A stretch of DNA of 64,000 bases from Arthrobacter zhangbolii (GTDB taxonomy: Bacteria > Actinomycetota > Actinomycetes > Actinomycetales > Micrococcaceae): the NCBI RefSeq assembly GCF_022869865.1, contig NZ_CP094984.1, positions 620,001 to 684,000 of the forward strand. The letters are read 5' to 3'. The notes below the pieces were generated by a model. The model was not told the DNA's origin. It ran no database searches and worked only from the letters and a program-made list of their open reading frames with translations. Made by a program: the position numbers and the translations under genes. Below are positions 1 to 8,656 of this stretch, one piece after another. The stretch's first letter is position 1. Each line of letters begins with the position of its first letter.

Positions 1-97
1 CGGCCAGGCGGATGACGCGGTGGCCATGCGTTCGGCGATGGCGGTGGCGGCCGGCGAATGCGCCGGCGCAGCTGCAGAGAAAGGGGGAATGGAATGA
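1..97 (+). CDS. 3' end of an unidentified gene upstream of moeA (partial)
   Basis: The frame beginning at base 2 is open from the window edge to a TGA at 95-97 and encodes about 31 C-terminal residues, Ala/Gly-rich and ending in Gly-Gly-Met-Glu. Its stop overlaps the moeA start (ATGA at 94-97), so the two genes are probably translationally coupled. By position it could be a molybdenum-cofactor gene such as a MobA-type nucleotidyltransferase, but too little is visible to identify it. Confidence 0.45.
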   Translation, partial: GQADDAVAMRSAMAVAAGECAGAAAEKGGME

Positions 98-1392
98 GTG
101 AACCCTCGGTTCCTGTCATCCTCCCCGTGCAGCCCAACGCGTCCTGGGCCCAGGCCCGGCATGCCGCGTACGCCGCAGCCCGTCCGTTGCCCTATGAGAC
201 GGTACCCCTGGACGAAGCCCTGGGGCGGATCCTCGCGCTGGAAACCGCTGCGCTGCAGCCCGTGCCGCATTACGCCTCGGCGGCCATGGACGGGTGGGCT
301 GTGGCCGGCCCGCCGCCCTGGACGGTCATCACCACCAAGGAACCGGAAGTAGAGCGCTGGCAGATTCACCGCGAATCCGGGCGCCGGGCACTGCAGCCCG
401 GCGAGGCCGTGGCCATCCTTACGGGCGGACTCATCCCAGAGGGCGCGGATTCGGTGCTGCGTTCGGAAAGCGGTACGGTGTCCGGCGATGAAGTGCCGGT
501 GCTGACGCTGAATGACCGTGCGGAAGGCGTCCAGCCCCGGCAGGGTGAACACATCCGTCCGGCCGGCGAGGAAGCATCGGCAGGCGAAACCACCATCCCG
601 GCAGGGAAGCTGCTGAATCCTGCGCACATCGCCCTGGCCGCCGTCTGCGGGCACGATACCCTCCCCGTATTGCGCTCCCCGAGGGTTTCCCTGCTGCTGA
701 CCGGCGACGAGGTGATCGAAGCGGGGCTGCCTGAACCGGGCCAGGTCCGGGACACGTTCGGGCCGCAGCTGCCGCAGCTAATCACCATGCTTGGCGGACG
801 GGTGGACGTGGTGCGGCGCCTGCCGGACCGGCTCGAGGAGGTAGTGGCCGCACTCAGCAGCGAGGAGGCCAATGACGAACTCTCCATTGCAATGTCCTCC
901 GGGGACGTGCTGATCACCACCGGTGCCACGGGGCGCTCCGAGGCAGACCATCTGCGCCGGGCCCTGGAGGAAGTGGACGCCGAGCTGCTGATCGACGGCA
1001 TTGCCATGCGGCCGGGACATCCCACCATGCTGGCAAGGCTGAGGGACGGCAGGCTGCTGGTGGCGCTGCCTGGCAACCCCCTGGCTGCGATGATGGCGGT
1101 CTTCACACTGGTTCAGCCGCTGCTGGACGGGCTGCGCGGCGCACCGATTTCCCGTGAGCGGCATGTGCTGGCGGGAGTGGACCTGGAGCCGCTGCCGGGC
1201 AGGACGCGCCTGGTTCCGTGCACCATCCAGGAGGACCGGGCCATGCCCTCGCCGTATTTCCGCTCCGGCATGCTCCGTGGGCTGGCTGAAGCCGATGCAG
1301 TGATGGTGGTCCCCGCGGAGGGCTGCATCCGTGACCAGGCGGTTATGGCCCTTCCACTGCCGTGGCAGGTCAATCAGGCCCCCGCGGGCTAG
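94..1392 (+). CDS. moeA: Molybdopterin molybdotransferase MoeA
   Basis: A 432-residue MoeA/gephyrin-E-type protein, which inserts molybdate into adenylated molybdopterin in the cytosol. The N-terminal region has the family motif around Ala-Met-Asp-Gly-Trp-Ala (near residue 65). The central MoCF-binding domain carries the Leu-Leu-Thr-Gly-Asp-Glu segment, and Leu-Pro-Gly-Asn-Pro-Leu lies before the C-terminal beta domain. The usual GGxSxG segment after ITTG reads ATGRSEAD here, a local divergence. I chose ATG 94 rather than the longer frame from 58 because AGAAAGGGGG lies just upstream and the ATG overlaps the preceding stop. fdhD follows 45 bases downstream, which fits a cofactor-maturation operon. 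Confidence 0.9.
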   Translation: MSEPSVPVILPVQPNASWAQARHAAYAAARPLPYETVPLDEALGRILALETAALQPVPHYASAAMDGWAVAGPPPWTVITTKEPEVERWQIHRESGRRALQPGEAVAILTGGLIPEGADSVLRSESGTVSGDEVPVLTLNDRAEGVQPRQGEHIRPAGEEASAGETTIPAGKLLNPAHIALAAVCGHDTLPVLRSPRVSLLLTGDEVIEAGLPEPGQVRDTFGPQLPQLITMLGGRVDVVRRLPDRLEEVVAALSSEEANDELSIAMSSGDVLITTGATGRSEADHLRRALEEVDAELLIDGIAMRPGHPTMLARLRDGRLLVALPGNPLAAMMAVFTLVQPLLDGLRGAPISRERHVLAGVDLEPLPGRTRLVPCTIQEDRAMPSPYFRSGMLRGLAEADAVMVVPAEGCIRDQAVMALPLPWQVNQAPAG

Positions 1393-1437
1393 GGCCGGCA
1401 CGCAAACGCAACAGGTACTACTGCACAGGGAGGCATT

Positions 1438-2283
1438 ATGGGACGGGTTACCCAACGAGGACGGGTTACGCGGTTCCGGCTGGACGGACATACCGGCACC
1501 CGCGAGGACGTGCTGGCGGGGGAGGAGCCGCTGGAAATACGGCTGAACGGCACCTCCTTTACCGTCACGATGCGCACCCCTGGTGACGACTTCGATCTGG
1601 TGGCCGGTTTCCTGGTCTCCGAAGGAGTGATCTGGGAACCCGGCCAGCTCATCAGCCTGCGCTACTGCGCAGGGGTGGACGAGGAAGGGAAACAGACCTT
1701 CAACGTTGTTGACGTCCAGCTGCGTCCCGGTACTGCGCTGCCGGACACCGGCATGGAGCGGCACGTCTATACCTCCAGCTCGTGCGGGATCTGCGGCACA
1801 GCCTCCATCGAGGCCGTGCGTAAGTCCTCTCACTTTGACGCCGCGGGTGACAACGTCAGGCTGCCCCTGCAGATGCTGGCGGAGCTGCCGGACCGGCTGC
1901 GGGAGGGACAGAAAGTCTTCGACCGCACCGGTGGCGTACATGCAGCCGGACTGTTCAGCGCGGAGGGTGAGCTGTTGTGCCTGCGCGAGGACGTGGGCAG
2001 GCACAACGCCGTAGACAAGGTGGTTGGATGGGCGCTGCGGGCAGGAATGCTTCCCCTGCGCGGCGCCGTACTCCAGGTCTCCGGACGGGCATCCTTTGAA
2101 CTGGTGCAGAAGGCCCAGCTCGCCGGCATTCCCGTATTGGCCGCCGTCAGCGCACCGTCCGCCCTCTCCGTAGAGCTGGCCAAGGATGCAGGGATGACCC
2201 TGATCGGCTTCAGCAGGGGCAGTTCCCTGAACTGCTATTCCGCTCCGGAGCGGATTGTCGCTCCGGTGCCTGCCGCGCTCTGA
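1438..2283 (+). CDS. fdhD: Formate dehydrogenase accessory sulfurtransferase FdhD
   Basis: A 281-residue FdhD-family protein. In the studied family this cytosolic enzyme passes sulfur from a cysteine desulfurase to the molybdenum cofactor of formate dehydrogenase. The CxxC pair (Cys116 and Cys119, in SSSCGICG) matches the two conserved cysteines. The FDRTGGVHAAGLF and LREDVGRHNAVDK blocks are hallmark FdhD motifs, and the length is normal. It follows moeA on the same strand, consistent with a molybdoenzyme maturation unit. No formate dehydrogenase structural gene lies in this window, so the client must be elsewhere. Confidence 0.93.
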   Translation: MGRVTQRGRVTRFRLDGHTGTREDVLAGEEPLEIRLNGTSFTVTMRTPGDDFDLVAGFLVSEGVIWEPGQLISLRYCAGVDEEGKQTFNVVDVQLRPGTALPDTGMERHVYTSSSCGICGTASIEAVRKSSHFDAAGDNVRLPLQMLAELPDRLREGQKVFDRTGGVHAAGLFSAEGELLCLREDVGRHNAVDKVVGWALRAGMLPLRGAVLQVSGRASFELVQKAQLAGIPVLAAVSAPSALSVELAKDAGMTLIGFSRGSSLNCYSAPERIVAPVPAAL

Positions 2284-2353
2284 CGCCGTAGCGGCAGCCC
2301 GGGCGGGCGGCCAGCCGGCGGCCCGGACCGGCAGGGGAGGCTCGCCGGCCGGA

Positions 2354-4057
2354 TTAGCGGGAAGCCGGCAGCAGGACAGTAGCGGTGGTGCCCTTGCCCT
2401 CGGTGGAGACGATGCCCAGTTCGCCGCCGTGCTGCAGGACTATGTCCTGCACAATGGCCAGTCCCAGGCCGGTGCCCGGAATGGCAGCGGTGGTGGCATT
2501 GGACGCCCGGAAGAACCGGCGGAAAAGGTTCGGCAGGTCCGCATCAGGAATCCCGATGCCCGTGTCGCAGACCTGGACCCGGATACTGTTGCCGGCGGCG
2601 TCGGACCTCACCTGCTGGGCGCGGATGTGCACGGACCCGCCGGTGGGCGTGAATTTCACGGCGTTGGAACACAGGTTGGTGAAAACCTGTTCCAGCTGGG
2701 CGCGGTCACCATCCACCAGCAGCGGCTCCGGGGAAGGCTCGAAGTGCAGGTCCAGGCTGTTGGCCCGGGCGGCGGGCGCCAGGGAGGCCGAGACGGAGCG
2801 CAGCAGCTCATCCAGGTCAACCTCCTCCACTTCCAAGGTGTTCTCATCCGCGTCATGCCGGGAGATGGTGAGCAGATCCGTGATCAGCTGGTTGAGCCGG
2901 ACGGCGTTGCGGCCGACAATCTTCAGCATCTGGGCGACGTCATCGGGAAGATCGGCGCCGGAGTCTTCCAGAATGAGGTCCAGATAGCCCGTGATGGAGG
3001 TCAGCGGAGTGCGCAGTTCATGGTTTACGGTGGCCACGAAATCCGTTTTGGCCCGGTCCAGTTCCCGCTGTCGCTTGAGTACCATCCGCTGGGCGGTAAT
3101 CAGGTTCCCCTGCACCAGACCGTGGGCCAGGTTCCCGCTGGCGTGCTGGATGAGTGAAATCTCGGTACTGGTCCACTCCCGGGCGCTGCCTTCACCTGCA
3201 AGCCACAGCAACCCGAAGGACTTATCCCCGTGGCCCAGCGGGGTCACCAGGGAGGTCCGCAGGCCCGCCGCAGCGGACGCCGGACTCAGCTGCACCGGTT
3301 CGTCACCGGCCGGTGCGCGGTGGTCTTCTACCGCCAGCGCGTGTCCGCGTTCCCACAGCCTGTCCGCCAGTTCTCCGGCGGTGTGGCCCGCCAGCGCAGG
3401 AATGGCCCCAACGGTGCCGTCCCTGCTCCAGGACAGGTTGAGCTCAGGCACCCGTTCATCGGGAAAGGTCACCAGCAGGACGTGGTCTGCTTCGAAGGCG
3501 GTGCCCAGCCCGTGAACCATAACCTCGGCCATCTGCTGCGGGTCATTGGTGGAGCGGATGGAAGCAGAGATGCGGCGGGTATCCGCGCGCATCCGGGCGG
3601 TGGCCATTCGGCGTCCGCGGCGGGCCTGGGCAGTGGTGAGGATGAGGTTGACCCGGCGGGCAAGATCCTGCGGGTCTACGGGACTGGGCACAAAGTCGGC
3701 AATGCCCAGCTCCACCATCAGTTCCACGTCCAGTCCGGCTTCACCGGCCACCAGGATCACGGGAAGTTTGGTCATGGACCGCTCATGCCGGACGCGCTTG
3801 AGCATGTCCATTCCGGCAATCTGGCGGACCGTGGAATCCACTACGGCCAGGGCCGGCGGGGCCTTCCGGGCGGCGTCGATGGCCTCGTCAAGGTTTCGCA
3901 CCGCAACGGCGTCCAGCCCGGCAGCCGCAAGGATTCCCGCCACGACGGAAAAAACGCCGGGCTCCTCAACGGCCACAAGGGCCGTAGGGCGCCGGGCGGT
4001 GCCGTCCATAGAGGAATCGTCCTCGGGGACGGCCACGGGTTTTAGCGCCGGAGACAT
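2354..4057 (-). CDS. Sensor histidine kinase with N-terminal receiver-like and GAF domains
   Basis: A 567-residue soluble kinase with no membrane segment. Order: receiver-like domain (about 24-140; Asp74 in VVDS is the phospho-acceptor candidate), GAF domain (about 160-315), HisKA (His346 in VNHELRTPL), then HATPase_c with N box (NLCSNAVKF), G1 (DTGIGI) and G2 (GTGLGLAI). The receiver lacks the conserved Lys that should precede Pro126: Ser125 stands there. The domain may therefore be a modified or pseudo-receiver. The protein probably senses a cytosolic ligand through GAF. It is divergent from the ABC exporter and convergent with fdhD, and no cognate response regulator adjoins it. ATG 4057 is preceded by GAAAGG. 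Confidence 0.88.
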   Translation of the reverse strand: MSPALKPVAVPEDDSSMDGTARRPTALVAVEEPGVFSVVAGILAAAGLDAVAVRNLDEAIDAARKAPPALAVVDSTVRQIAGMDMLKRVRHERSMTKLPVILVAGEAGLDVELMVELGIADFVPSPVDPQDLARRVNLILTTAQARRGRRMATARMRADTRRISASIRSTNDPQQMAEVMVHGLGTAFEADHVLLVTFPDERVPELNLSWSRDGTVGAIPALAGHTAGELADRLWERGHALAVEDHRAPAGDEPVQLSPASAAAGLRTSLVTPLGHGDKSFGLLWLAGEGSAREWTSTEISLIQHASGNLAHGLVQGNLITAQRMVLKRQRELDRAKTDFVATVNHELRTPLTSITGYLDLILEDSGADLPDDVAQMLKIVGRNAVRLNQLITDLLTISRHDADENTLEVEEVDLDELLRSVSASLAPAARANSLDLHFEPSPEPLLVDGDRAQLEQVFTNLCSNAVKFTPTGGSVHIRAQQVRSDAAGNSIRVQVCDTGIGIPDADLPNLFRRFFRASNATTAAIPGTGLGLAIVQDIVLQHGGELGIVSTEGKGTTATVLLPASR

Positions 4058-4105
4058 AGCGGCCTTTCGTCGGTGCCCGGGGCAGAAAACCGGGCAGCGA
4101 TTGGA

Positions 4106-4111
4106 AGTGTA
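4106..4111 (-). promoter_or_regulatory. Possible -10 box for the histidine kinase gene
   Basis: Read on the minus strand this is TACACT, about 50 bases before the kinase start, within the 194-base divergent region shared with the ABC exporter. No strong -35 is evident, so this is only a candidate. Confidence 0.25.
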
Positions 4112-4251
4112 TCAGCGCAGACAGCCAAAACAGTGACTTGTTTCACGGCGGGCGCGAGGATGTCGCGGGCCAGTTTCAGCCCCTGGCGATAGGCCCGGAC
4201 GCGGGCGCACGGAGGCTTAAGCTGGAACGTGCAGATAACGGAGGAAAACAC

Positions 4252-6159
4252 ATGAGCATGGAAGGCGCCGCGTGGAGTTCGCTCCACAAGATTTCCCGCG
4301 GCAGCGGCACGGATAACAAGATTTCCAAGGACACGCTGGGCCGGATTGTCCGGTTCGCTGCCCCTTACCGGTTCCGGCTCCTGGGCTTTGTGCTGCTTTC
4401 CGTAGCCGGCGCGTTCCTGGCCGTGGCCACCCCGGTCCTGGCCGGTGAGGTGGTCAACTCCATTGTGGCCGGGACCGCCCCCGGGGTGGTGATCCGCCTC
4501 GCCCTGCTGATAGCCGCCGTTGCGGTGGCCGACGCCGCCGTGTCGCTGGCCACCCGCTGGTTCTCCTCGCGGATCGGGGAAAGCGTCATCCTTGACCTGA
4601 GGACGGCGGTATTCGACCACGTCCAGCGGATGCCGGTGGCGTTCTTCACCCGGACCCGCACCGGCGCCCTGGTCAGCCGGCTGAACAATGATGTCATTGG
4701 CGCCCAGCAGGCGTTCAGCGGCACCCTGTCCGGCGTGGTGAGCAACGTCGTCGCCCTCATCCTTACCCTGATTGTGATGCTCGGGACCTCATGGCAGGTC
4801 ACCGTCCTGGCCATGTTGCTCCTGCCGGTGTTCCTGCTGCCGGCCCGGCGGATGGGCGGACGGCTGGCGGCCCTGCGCCGGGAGGCGGCCAACCACAATG
4901 CCTCCATGGGCACCCAGATGACCGAGCGGTTCTCCGCACCCGGGGCAACCCTGATCAAGCTCTTTGGCCGCCCTGACGCGGAGTCCCGCGAGTTCGCCGT
5001 ACGGGCCGCCCGGGTGCGGGACATCGGCGTGAAAATGGCCATGATGCAGGCGGTCTTTGTCACCGCCCTGACACTTGTTTCTGCCCTGGCCCTGGCCTTG
5101 GTATACGGTCTTGGCGGCTACCTGGCGCTGACCGGAAGCCTGAACACGGGTGACGTGGTCACCCTGGCCCTGCTGCTCACCCGGCTCTACGCACCGCTGA
5201 CGTCGCTGGCCAACGCCCGGGTGGAAATCATGAGCGCGGTGGTCAGCTTCGAGCGTGTGTTCGAGATCCTCGATCTGCGCCCGCTCATCGCCGAGAAGGA
5301 GAAGCCGGCACCGGTGCCGGACGGCCCGCTGGCCGTGGAGTTCGACGACGTCCGCTTTGCCTATCCCACCGCGGAGAAGGTCTCGCTGGCATCGCTGGAG
5401 GACGTGGCCGTGCTGGATACGCGCGGCGGTGAGGAAGTGCTGCACGGAATCTCCTTCCGCGTGGAGCCGGGGCAGACCGTTGCGCTGGTTGGCACCTCAG
5501 GCGCCGGCAAATCCACCATCGCCCAGCTGCTGTCCCGGCTGTACGACGTCGATTCCGGCGCCGTGCGCTTCTCCGGCACCGATGTGCGGGACCTGAGTTT
5601 CGCAGGCATCCGCGGGGCGCTGGGCATGGTCACCCAGGACGGGCACCTGTTCCACGAGACCATCCGCGCCAACCTGCTGCTCGCCAATCCGGAAGCGGGG
5701 GAAGAACAGATCTGGGACGCGCTGCGCCGTGCCCGGCTTCAGGACATGGTCCGGTCCCTGCCGGACGGCCTGGAAACCATGGTGGGGGAGCGCGGTTACC
5801 GTCTGTCCGGCGGTGAGCGACAGCGCATGACCATTGCGCGCCTGCTGCTGGCCCAGCCGCGGATCGTCATCCTGGACGAGGCAACTGCCGCCCTGGATTC
5901 AACCTCCGAAGCAGCCGTACAGGCGGCCCTGGGGGAGGCGCTGCAGGGACGCACCGCCGTCGTTATTGCCCACCGGCTTTCCACCATCCGCAACGCGGAC
6001 CGGATCCTGGTGATTGAAGACGGCCGGATTGCCGAGCAGGGCACGCATACCGAGCTGCTGGCACGCGGCGGACGCTATGCGGAGCTGTACAACACACAGT
6101 TCGCAACGGAACCGGCCACGGACGGACACCTTGAGGAGAATCCCGCCGGCAGGCCATAA
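4252..6159 (+). CDS. ABC-type exporter, fused membrane and ATPase domains
   Basis: A 635-residue half-transporter of the multidrug/lipid exporter class (MsbA/LmrA-like). An N-terminal six-helix domain (about residues 25-310) is followed by an ATPase domain with Walker A GTSGAGKST, signature LSGGERQRM, Walker B RIVILDEAT and the switch His in IAHRLST. About 20 extra residues lie between the FAYPT strand and the Walker A strand, longer than usual for the family. The annotated ATG is preceded by GGAGG at 4240-4244; the open frame extends to 4138 but that extension is not family-like. It would function as a homodimer at the membrane. The substrate cannot be inferred. A GC-rich hairpin ends the gene. 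Confidence 0.9.
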   Translation: MSMEGAAWSSLHKISRGSGTDNKISKDTLGRIVRFAAPYRFRLLGFVLLSVAGAFLAVATPVLAGEVVNSIVAGTAPGVVIRLALLIAAVAVADAAVSLATRWFSSRIGESVILDLRTAVFDHVQRMPVAFFTRTRTGALVSRLNNDVIGAQQAFSGTLSGVVSNVVALILTLIVMLGTSWQVTVLAMLLLPVFLLPARRMGGRLAALRREAANHNASMGTQMTERFSAPGATLIKLFGRPDAESREFAVRAARVRDIGVKMAMMQAVFVTALTLVSALALALVYGLGGYLALTGSLNTGDVVTLALLLTRLYAPLTSLANARVEIMSAVVSFERVFEILDLRPLIAEKEKPAPVPDGPLAVEFDDVRFAYPTAEKVSLASLEDVAVLDTRGGEEVLHGISFRVEPGQTVALVGTSGAGKSTIAQLLSRLYDVDSGAVRFSGTDVRDLSFAGIRGALGMVTQDGHLFHETIRANLLLANPEAGEEQIWDALRRARLQDMVRSLPDGLETMVGERGYRLSGGERQRMTIARLLLAQPRIVILDEATAALDSTSEAAVQAALGEALQGRTAVVIAHRLSTIRNADRILVIEDGRIAEQGTHTELLARGGRYAELYNTQFATEPATDGHLEENPAGRP

Positions 6160-6166
6160 GCGCCGG

Positions 6167-6187
6167 CCGGCGGCGCTCCGCCGCCGG
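6167..6187. terminator. Terminator-like hairpin between convergent genes
   Basis: A 9-bp perfect GC stem (6167-6175 with 6179-6187) with a 3-base loop lies in the 39-base gap between the ABC exporter and nagB stops. There is no U-tract. It could serve both strands. Confidence 0.5.
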
Positions 6188-6198
6188 TCCGCTGCCGC

Positions 6199-6960
6199 CT
6201 ACCGGAGCATCTGGTCCTGGACGTCCCGGTAATAATCCTTCAGCGCCAGGTCCGAGGCCGCCTCACGGTCCAGGACGAACGTTGCATGCGGGTGCATCTG
6301 CAGCACCGAGGCCGGACACATGCTCGCCAGCGGCCCCTCCACCGCCCGGGCCACAGCCTGCGCCTTGGCTTTACCGTTGGCCACCAGCAGCACCGTCCGC
6401 GCCTCCATGATGGTGCCCAGCCCCTGGGTGAGGCAGAGGGAAGGCACCTGGGTCACATCGGCAAAAAACCGTGCGTTATCCCTGCGGGTGGCGGACATCA
6501 GGGTCTTCACCCGGGTCCGCGACGCAAGGGACGACGTCGGTTCGTTGAATCCGATGTGCCCGTTCCGTCCAATGCCCAGAATCTGCAGGTCGATCCCGCC
6601 CGCGGCCTTAATGGCAGCCTCATAGTCCAAGCAGGCAGCAGCAAGATCCGCAGCGCCGCCGTCAGGGACATGTACCCTGCCCGGATCCAGGCCCAGTCTG
6701 TCGGTGACTTCCCGGCGGATCACTGCGGCATAGCTCTCCGGATGGTCCGGCGCCAGGCCTACGTACTCGTCCAGGGCGAAGGCGCTCAGAGCCGAGAGCT
6801 CCGGGCTGCGGTGGCGTTCGAGTGCCTTGTAAATGGCCAGGGGAGAGGAACCGGTGGCCACGCCCAGCGTCTTGACGGTGCCGTGGCTGACGCCGCGAAG
6901 GATCACCCCGGCGGCATATTCTCCGACCTCCGCGGCACTGTCCAGAACAACAACCTGCAT
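6199..6960 (-). CDS. nagB: Glucosamine-6-phosphate deaminase
   Basis: A 253-residue NagB-family enzyme that converts glucosamine-6-phosphate to fructose-6-phosphate and ammonia. Family blocks are clear: GVATGSSPLAIY (phosphate loop), FALDEYVGL with the catalytic Asp, and GIGRNGHIGFNEP with the catalytic His and Glu. The length is slightly short because the hexameric/allosteric C-terminal extension is absent. It is the last gene of a six-gene leftward operon and starts 4 bases after the deoR-type stop. It complements the SIS-domain protein at the operon head, which probably acts on the C4-epimer. Confidence 0.92.
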   Translation of the reverse strand: MQVVVLDSAAEVGEYAAGVILRGVSHGTVKTLGVATGSSPLAIYKALERHRSPELSALSAFALDEYVGLAPDHPESYAAVIRREVTDRLGLDPGRVHVPDGGAADLAAACLDYEAAIKAAGGIDLQILGIGRNGHIGFNEPTSSLASRTRVKTLMSATRRDNARFFADVTQVPSLCLTQGLGTIMEARTVLLVANGKAKAQAVARAVEGPLASMCPASVLQMHPHATFVLDREAASDLALKDYYRDVQDQMLR

Positions 6961-6964
6961 GGCT

Positions 6965-7789
6965 CTACCTTCCGGCGCGTTCCCGGGCCCCGCCGGCCGT
7001 TTTGACCGGCGCTACGATCACCCTGGTGCCGCGGCTTTCAAACTCGGCCTTCTCGCTGTCGGTGATCCCGCTGTCCGTAATCAGATTGCTGAACACATAC
7101 CCGTTCAGCGTGGCGAAGCTGCGGGTGCCGATCTTGGAGGAGTCCGCCACGATGTACGTCTCCGACGCACGCCGCGAGATCAGCGAGTTGACCGCTGCTT
7201 CGCCTTCATCGCTGACGGTGGGCCCCACTTCGGCGTCGAGCCCGTTGACCCCCACAAAAGCGAAGTCCAGTGCCACCCGCTGCAGGATGACGTCGGTGTA
7301 CGGGCCCACCAGTTCGTACGAGCGGGGGTTCACGGTGCCACCGGTCACCATTACGCGGATATTGGGCCGGACCACCAGCTGTACCGCGATGTTGATGGCG
7401 TTGGTGACCACGGTCAGTGTGGGTTTGCTCGAGGGTTCCATCAGGTCCCGGCGCATGCCCAGCGCGTGGGCGATGGCGGTACTGGTGGTGCCGCCGCACA
7501 GGCCGATGACGGCGCCCAGCGGGACCAGGGCACTGGCGGCCTGGGCAATGGCCTGCTTCTCGGCCGTATGGTCATCCCGGGTATACCTGGTGGGCAGGTC
7601 GTAGGCAACAGCCTCCATTGTGGCCCCGCCGCGGGTGCGGGTCAGGAGCCGCTGTGCGGCCAAAGCATCCAGGTCCCGGCGGGCGGTGGCGGGCGAGACG
7701 TTCAGCTCAGCCATGATCTCGTCCACCTGCACGCGCCCGCGCGCCGCCAGGAGATCGAGGATGGCGTTGAGGCGCTCGGTTTTTTCCAT
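6965..7789 (-). CDS. DeoR-family transcriptional regulator of the amino-sugar locus
   Basis: A 274-residue DeoR regulator. An N-terminal winged helix-turn-helix (MEKTERLNAILDLLAARG, then VDEIMAELNVSPATARRDLDAL) is followed by the DeoR sugar-phosphate sensor domain, with GLCGGTTS and the VGVNGLD and ADSSKIG segments typical of AgaR/GlpR-type effectors. It is embedded between aldolase and nagB (6- and 4-base gaps), so it is probably autoregulated. By analogy it is a repressor relieved by a phosphorylated sugar. The duplicated boxes in the divergent region at 11561-11766 are its likely operators. Confidence 0.9.
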   Translation of the reverse strand: MEKTERLNAILDLLAARGRVQVDEIMAELNVSPATARRDLDALAAQRLLTRTRGGATMEAVAYDLPTRYTRDDHTAEKQAIAQAASALVPLGAVIGLCGGTTSTAIAHALGMRRDLMEPSSKPTLTVVTNAINIAVQLVVRPNIRVMVTGGTVNPRSYELVGPYTDVILQRVALDFAFVGVNGLDAEVGPTVSDEGEAAVNSLISRRASETYIVADSSKIGTRSFATLNGYVFSNLITDSGITDSEKAEFESRGTRVIVAPVKTAGGARERAGR

Positions 7790-7795
7790 GGTTTT

Positions 7796-8656
7796 TCAGC
7801 CTTTTTCCACAACGGTTGTCCCGGTCAGGGCGAACAGGGACAACAGGCGCCCGGCCTCGGGGGCCAGGGCCCGGCGGCCCGCGGAGAGGTACTTGCGCGA
7901 GTCGACAAGATCCGGATGGTCTCCAAGCATCTGGCGCACGGCACGGGTGAAGAAACCGTTCAGATGGGTGGAAACATTAATCTTAGTCATGCCGGCGGAG
8001 ATGGCGGCGACCAGCATGCTGTCCGGCACCCCGGAGGAGCCGTGCAGCACCAGTGGGACATCCAGGGCGTTTTTCAGCTCCCGGATCAGCTCGAGGTCCA
8101 GCTGTGCGCTCCGGCTGGTCATGGCATGCGAGGACCCCACTGCAACGGCCAGGGCATCGACGCCGGTGGACAGGACAAAGTCCGCCGCCTCGAAGGGATC
8201 AGTCCGCACCCCCGGGGCATGCGCTCCGTCCTTGCCGCCCACTTCCCCCAATTCCGCCTCCACGAAGACATCCAACGGTTCGGCATGTTTGACCACACGG
8301 GCGGTAGCGGCAACATTCTCGCTGTAGGGCAGGGCCGCGCCGTCAAACATCACCGACCCGAAACCAAGCTCCAATGCCTGGTGGACCAGGGCTTCGTCCT
8401 CCGCGTGGTCCAGATGCAGAGCCACCGGGACGGTGGCACCATCAGCGACCGCCAGGCAGGCAGCCGCCAGCGGCTTCAGGGCACCGTGGTACGTGGCGCA
8501 GTTCTGTGAGATCTGCAGGATCACCGGCAGCCCGGCGGCTTCGGCGCCGGCGACAATGGCCTCGGCGGTTTCGAGATGCAGGACGTTGAAACTGCCGATT
8601 CCGGTGCCGGCCGCCACAGCGTTTTCCATCAGGATCCGGGTAGGGGTGAGACCCAT
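7796..8656 (-). CDS. Class II fructose/tagatose-bisphosphate aldolase family protein
   Basis: A 286-residue zinc-dependent class II aldolase. Metal and catalytic blocks are visible: LHLDHAED (HxDH), EAELGEVGGKDG, AVAVGSSHAM and VLHGSSGV, then INVSTHLN near the phosphate site. With the PfkB kinase, ROK kinase and SIS deaminase it most plausibly cleaves tagatose-1,6-bisphosphate (KbaY/AgaY role), although fructose-bisphosphate cannot be excluded. ATG 8656 was chosen because GGAG precedes it and because it overlaps the PfkB stop in TAATG. The longer frame to 8797 lies inside the PfkB gene. Confidence 0.88.
   Translation of the reverse strand: MGLTPTRILMENAVAAGTGIGSFNVLHLETAEAIVAGAEAAGLPVILQISQNCATYHGALKPLAAACLAVADGATVPVALHLDHAEDEALVHQALELGFGSVMFDGAALPYSENVAATARVVKHAEPLDVFVEAELGEVGGKDGAHAPGVRTDPFEAADFVLSTGVDALAVAVGSSHAMTSRSAQLDLELIRELKNALDVPLVLHGSSGVPDSMLVAAISAGMTKINVSTHLNGFFTRAVRQMLGDHPDLVDSRKYLSAGRRALAPEAGRLLSLFALTGTTVVEKG

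Noticed and set aside
778-2004. 408-codon minus-strand frame over moeA and fdhD
   Set aside because: Crosses two genuine genes on the opposite strand, composition unlike proteins.
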